Below, piece by piece: positions 33,611-34,182 of a stretch of 34,182 nucleotides of DNA; position 1 is the stretch's first letter; every line of letters starts with the position of its first letter. The position numbers and the translations under genes were made by a program. The notes below the pieces were generated by a model. That model did not search any database, had not been told where the DNA came from, and was given only the letters and a program-made list of their open reading frames with translations. This DNA is from Elysia marginata. Lineage: Eukaryota; Mollusca; Gastropoda; Plakobranchidae. The stretch spans positions 51,553 to 85,734 of the forward strand of contig BMAT01013704.1 of the NCBI GenBank assembly GCA_019649035.1. The letters run 5' to 3'.

Positions 33611-33617
33611 CTCTTAT

Positions 33618-34182
33618 TAGTTAAGACATAAAGAAACTCTTGTTTCTGATTTTAATCATGACGAAGATTTTGATGATTCTCAATCTATAGCCAGCACTTT
33701 GTCCACTTTTAGTCCTGTAACAAATGAAGATGTAAAAACTACCATTCTTTCTGCTGTCTCTAAACACTCTGATCTTGACCCAATGCCCACATACTTGCTT
33801 AAAAATTGTTTAGAAGAACTTTTACCATGCATGAAAAATATTATTAATGCATCTTTATGTACAGGTGTTGTGCCAGACATTTTCAAAGTTTCTCTTGTCA
33901 AACCTTTGTTAAAGAAAAATGGTTTGGATACTGAAATTCTAAAAAACTACAGGCCAATATCAAACCTTCAATTTTTGTCAAAAGTTTTAGAGAAAGTCGT
34001 TTTGAAACAACTGGTTTTTCACATTGAGAAAAATAGCCTTAGTGAAACATTCTAGTCAGCCTATCGTCCAAATCATAGTACTGAAACCGCTTTGCTGAGA
34101 GTAGTAAATGATCTTCTTTCTTTTATAGACACTGGTTCTGTTTCAAGTTTAAATCTATTGGATTTGTCTGCGGCATTTGATA
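33618..34182 (+). pseudogene. Non-LTR retrotransposon reverse transcriptase (CR1/L2-type), interrupted, off the right edge
   Basis: The frame opens after a TAG near 33615 and reads through typical N-terminal RT landmarks. SDLDPMPTYLLKNC comes first, then VKPLLKKNGL, KNYRPISNLQFLSKVLEKVV and, after a stop, SAYRPNHSTETALL and LDLSAAFD, where the first catalytic Asp motif begins. A TAG at 34053-34055 replaces the Gln that normally precedes SAYR, a single C-to-T change from CAG. The lack of an upstream endonuclease domain suggests 5' truncation, as is usual for LINEs. The clade is by resemblance only. Confidence 0.88.

Overview
The window looks like animal nuclear DNA. It is AT-rich, carries one gene split into many short exons, and has introns full of microsatellites, a tRNA-derived SINE, small inverted-repeat elements and worn non-LTR retrotransposon pieces. 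The repeat style (GA, GATA and GAT runs, a SINE with a conserved-looking central domain) would fit a lophotrochozoan, perhaps a mollusc. That is an inference from overall style; nothing in the sequence fixes the species.

The main content is one gene on the minus strand, running from about 15.64 kb (or further right, if a candidate first exon is correct) to the left edge and beyond it. I rebuilt 21 consecutive coding exons from splice sites, reading phase and gelsolin-repeat homology. They total 2405 nt: 2 nt of a split codon plus 801 full codons, with every junction in phase. The product is a villin/gelsolin-family actin-binding protein with gelsolin repeats G1 to G5. G6 and any villin headpiece would lie off the left edge. 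Ahead of G1 is a Ser/Thr/Arg-rich, probably disordered extension of about 180 residues, which is unusual for villins. One intron uses a GC-AG splice pair. By eye, the Asp of the conserved calcium site is lost in G1, G4 and G5. The start codon is uncertain: two phase-compatible first coding exons are visible, near 17.3 kb and 24.4 kb.

Mobile and repeat DNA by region: three copies of a roughly 110-bp terminal-inverted-repeat element lie in introns (5.6, 11.4 and 14.8 kb). A tRNA-derived SINE (12.48-12.81 kb) ends 6 nt from the exon 4 splice donor. GAT-rich arrays occur at 7.4 and 14.0 kb. From 17 to 24.4 kb there are GA and GATA runs and an approximately 360-bp inverted repeat holding a degenerate hammerhead-like core (19.75-20.11 kb). 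From 24.4 to 33.6 kb no gene is recognised. That stretch holds a G-quadruplex-type run, a CpG-rich palindrome, a LINE C-terminal remnant (29.3 kb) and an 874-bp piggyBac-like non-autonomous element with TTAA at both ends and a trinucleotide array inside (31.2-32.1 kb). The right edge enters a non-LTR reverse transcriptase broken by an in-frame stop.
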